64,000 nt of DNA from Sphingomonas psychrolutea (GTDB lineage: Bacteria; Pseudomonadota; Alphaproteobacteria; Sphingomonadales; Sphingomonadaceae): positions 45,805 through 109,804 of the forward strand of contig NZ_BMDW01000013.1 in the NCBI RefSeq assembly GCF_014636175.1, in the 5' to 3' direction. The translations under genes and the position numbers were made by a program. A model generated the notes under the pieces. That model did not search any database. It was not told where the DNA came from and saw only the letters and a list, made by a program, of their open reading frames with translations. Positions 62,420 through 64,000 of the stretch are shown here, piece by piece (position 1 is the stretch's first letter; each line of letters starts with the position of its first letter).

Positions 62420-63310
62420 ATGGAAAGCTTCCCCGAACCCGCCCGCGCGCTCGTCGCCACGATGACCGCCGCCGCCGCTGCCGACCCTTCCCGCGCCGTT
62501 GCTTTTCAGGGCGCGCCGGGGGCCAATTCGCATATTGCGGCGCTGGAGGCGTTCCCCAACGGCTTGCCGCTGCCGTGCTTCGATTTCGCCGACGCGATCG
62601 ATGCGGTGCGCGACGGGCGGGCGGACTGCGCGATCATCCCGATCGAAAATTCGCTCCACGGCCGCGTCGCCGACATGCATTTCCTGCTGCCCGAATCGGG
62701 GCTGGTCATCACCGGCGAGCATTTCCTTGGCATTCGCTATGCGCTGATGGGACTGGGGCCGATCGCGGGCGTGCGCGAGGCGATCAGCCATCCGCAAGCG
62801 CTCGGCCAGTGCCGGTTGTGGCTGCGCGAGCGGGGGATTGCGCCGGTTTCCTATCCCGATACGGCGGGGGCGGCGGCCCTGGTGGCGGAGCGCGGTGATG
62901 CGACGCTCGCGGCACTCGCCCCGCCGGGCGCGGCGGCGCTGTACGGGCTGGAGACGCTCGCCAGCGACATTGCCGATGCCGCGCACAACACCACGCGCTT
63001 CGTCGTGCTGGCACGGCAAGGGCATGCGCCGGTGGGCGACGGCGCGTGGATGACGACGCTGATTTTCGAAGTGAAGAACGTCCCCGCCGCGCTCTACAAG
63101 GCGATGGGCGGCTTCGCGACCAACGGCGTCAACATGACCAAGCTGGAAAGCTATCAACGCGGCGGCAGCTTCGCCGCGACCGAGTTCTACGCCGATGTCG
63201 AGGGGCGCCCGGGCGAGGCGGGGCTGGACCATGCGCTGGAGGAACTGGGCTTCCACTCGAAATGGGTGCGGGTGCTGGGGACGTATCGGCAGGCGCGTAA
63301 GCGGGGGTGA
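62420..63310 (+). CDS. pheA: Prephenate dehydratase
   Basis: A 296-residue monofunctional prephenate dehydratase for phenylalanine synthesis. The catalytic domain has AFQGAPGANSHIAALEAF, CAIIPIENSLHGRVADMH and the TRF motif in NTTRFVVLAR. The ACT domain reads LIFEVKNVPAALYKAMGGFATNGVNMTKLESY with the ESY motif that binds phenylalanine. There is no chorismate mutase domain. ATG 62420 is the start; it diverges from the cytochrome gene. Confidence 0.94.
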   Translation: MESFPEPARALVATMTAAAAADPSRAVAFQGAPGANSHIAALEAFPNGLPLPCFDFADAIDAVRDGRADCAIIPIENSLHGRVADMHFLLPESGLVITGEHFLGIRYALMGLGPIAGVREAISHPQALGQCRLWLRERGIAPVSYPDTAGAAALVAERGDATLAALAPPGAAALYGLETLASDIADAAHNTTRFVVLARQGHAPVGDGAWMTTLIFEVKNVPAALYKAMGGFATNGVNMTKLESYQRGGSFAATEFYADVEGRPGEAGLDHALEELGFHSKWVRVLGTYRQARKRG

Positions 63311-63438
63311 GGGGCGGAAGTTTAGGCTAAGTTTAGGGATAAAACGCATGTCGTCGGGGGCAGCGGTGGGGCGTCATCGCAGCGCCGATAGGCATGCAAG
63401 CGTACGCCCAATTGCGGACATTTAAGCCACCAATGGTC

Positions 63439-63543
63439 GTCACCCCGGCCTTGAGCCGGGGTCCACTGACCCGCAAGCAGACCGTTCGACCTTCGGGCGG
63501 TGCGGCTGTCGCACGGTGGACCCCGGCACGAGGCCGGGGTGAC
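63439..63543. repeat. Paired inverted palindromic repeat (gtcaccccgg family)
   Basis: Arms 63439-63466 and 63516-63543 are inverted (GTCACCCCGGCCTTGAGCCG and counterpart), the same family as 46861 and 47895. It lies in the 645-nt gap after pheA. The remainder of that gap (63311-63438, 63544-63856) shows no gene I can support. Confidence 0.82.
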
Positions 63544-63856
63544 GGAGCGGGGGGGACGGCCGCTATCCAAGCGTTACCGGCTGCAGTCGATTTCACCCGA
63601 TCTCTCTTCGTTCGCAATCAGTTAGCTGCCTCCATCAGCGCGGAAAGTCACGCTAAGGTCACACCAAACGCGCTAAAGTCACGACATCGGCGCGTTATTT
63701 GCACGTGAGGGCGGACGCGGTTGGCGCCCGAAATTTCGAAAAGCCGATGATGTCAAAGAGCGTTGCTGGGCAATGCTGACAGAGGATGGGGGTGTAGGAA
63801 AGCGGGAACGTGGGTGTTTGGTTTGGAGCCAGAGTTCCTCTCGACCAAATCTGCTC

Positions 63857-63895
63857 ACCCTCACCCTTCCCACCCGGCTTCGCCGCGCGGGCCCC
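63857..63895. repeat. Truncated palindromic repeat at the IS3 junction
   Basis: ACCCTCACCCTTCCCACC and CGCGCGGGCCCCT match the outer half of the arm at 51381-51439 and, inverted, 50990-51026. The expected continuation CCCTCTCCCC is missing and IS sequence begins instead. Confidence 0.7.
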
Positions 63896-64000
63896 TGAGC
63901 TGCTGCCGGTTTCGTGGACACCAAGATAAGGTGTTTTCGGAACCGGAGGGTGTAAATGCAACGACGGAAGTTCAGCCGAGAGTTCAAGCTCGAGGCAGTG
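63896..64000 (+). mobile_element. Left end of an IS3-family insertion sequence
   Basis: Sequence from TGAGCTGCTGCCGGTTTCGT leads into a transposase OrfA reading frame at 63956. The terminal TG and the short leader fit IS3-family architecture. Only the first about 105 bp are inside the window, so the far end and target duplication cannot be seen. Confidence 0.7.
63956..64000 (+). CDS. IS3-family transposase OrfA, N-terminus (partial)
   Basis: The first 15 residues, MQRRKFSREFKLEAV, are the classic start of IS3-family OrfA (helix-turn-helix, transposase_8) proteins. GGAGGG lies upstream of the ATG. The rest continues past the window edge. Confidence 0.85.
   Translation, partial: MQRRKFSREFKLEAV

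Overview
The window is GC-rich DNA with tightly packed, often overlapping genes. Gene content points to an alphaproteobacterium of the Sphingomonadaceae, probably a Sphingomonas relative. The indicators are a SciP/DUF1153 cell-cycle regulator, a serC-serA-hisZ-purA gene set, a Sphingomonas-type TonB receptor, FabI, Ku with a PE-LIG-POL LigD, and abundant palindromic intergenic repeats. This placement rests on gene content and family recognition, not on a database search.

Positions 1-18.9 kb look like an acquired island. The left edge is the 3' part of an ISAs1-family transposase. The right edge is a P4-type tyrosine integrase whose 5' end faces the 3' end of tRNA-Ser(GGA). Between them is a catabolic gene set. 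One leftward operon runs LLM monooxygenase, crotonase, SMP-30 lactonase, TetR, Zn-alcohol dehydrogenase, CYP101-type P450, enoyl-CoA hydratase and flavin reductase. A divergent operon holds acyl-CoA synthetase, a RibB paralogue with a degenerate RibA-like tail, and an SDR. Then come VOC and TetR genes, a diketocamphane-monooxygenase-like LLM enzyme and a TonB receptor. The P450 keeps the residues that align with camphor-contacting Phe87 and Tyr96 of P450cam. With the dehydrogenase, FMN-dependent monooxygenase, flavin reductase and CoA ligase, it suggests degradation of camphor or a related bicyclic ketone.

Positions 18.9-64 kb are mostly chromosomal housekeeping. They include a periplasmic PPIase; an Mla-type lipid transport operon (lipoprotein, MCE protein, ATPase, STAS-permease); SulP transporter plus beta-carbonic anhydrase; an RND efflux pump; small GlsB-type membrane proteins; SciP; MnmA; a GGDEF/EAL protein; PhzF-CDF-PdxH; Ku-LigD; an ATP-grasp/Alpha-E plus transglutaminase pair; a DnaJ-like protein; YihY; FabI; AroC; PurA; HisZ; SerA; SerC; a LOG protein; a cytochrome c; and prephenate dehydratase.

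The most unusual signal is a set of paired inverted palindromic repeats (REPIN-like) across 42-64 kb. Two pairs enclose a small DUF559 (Vsr-like) endonuclease gene, one between fabI and aroC and one between serA and hisZ. In both, one repeat arm encodes the C-terminal tail of the endonuclease, and the stop codon overlaps the start of the next housekeeping gene. Pairs without a gene lie between serC and serA and between the LOG and cytochrome c genes. A different palindromic pair sits in frame inside ligD. An IS3-type element at the right edge cuts one repeat. Three genes carry apparent single-base frameshifts: the IS transposase, an alpha/beta hydrolase and an extensin-like protein.
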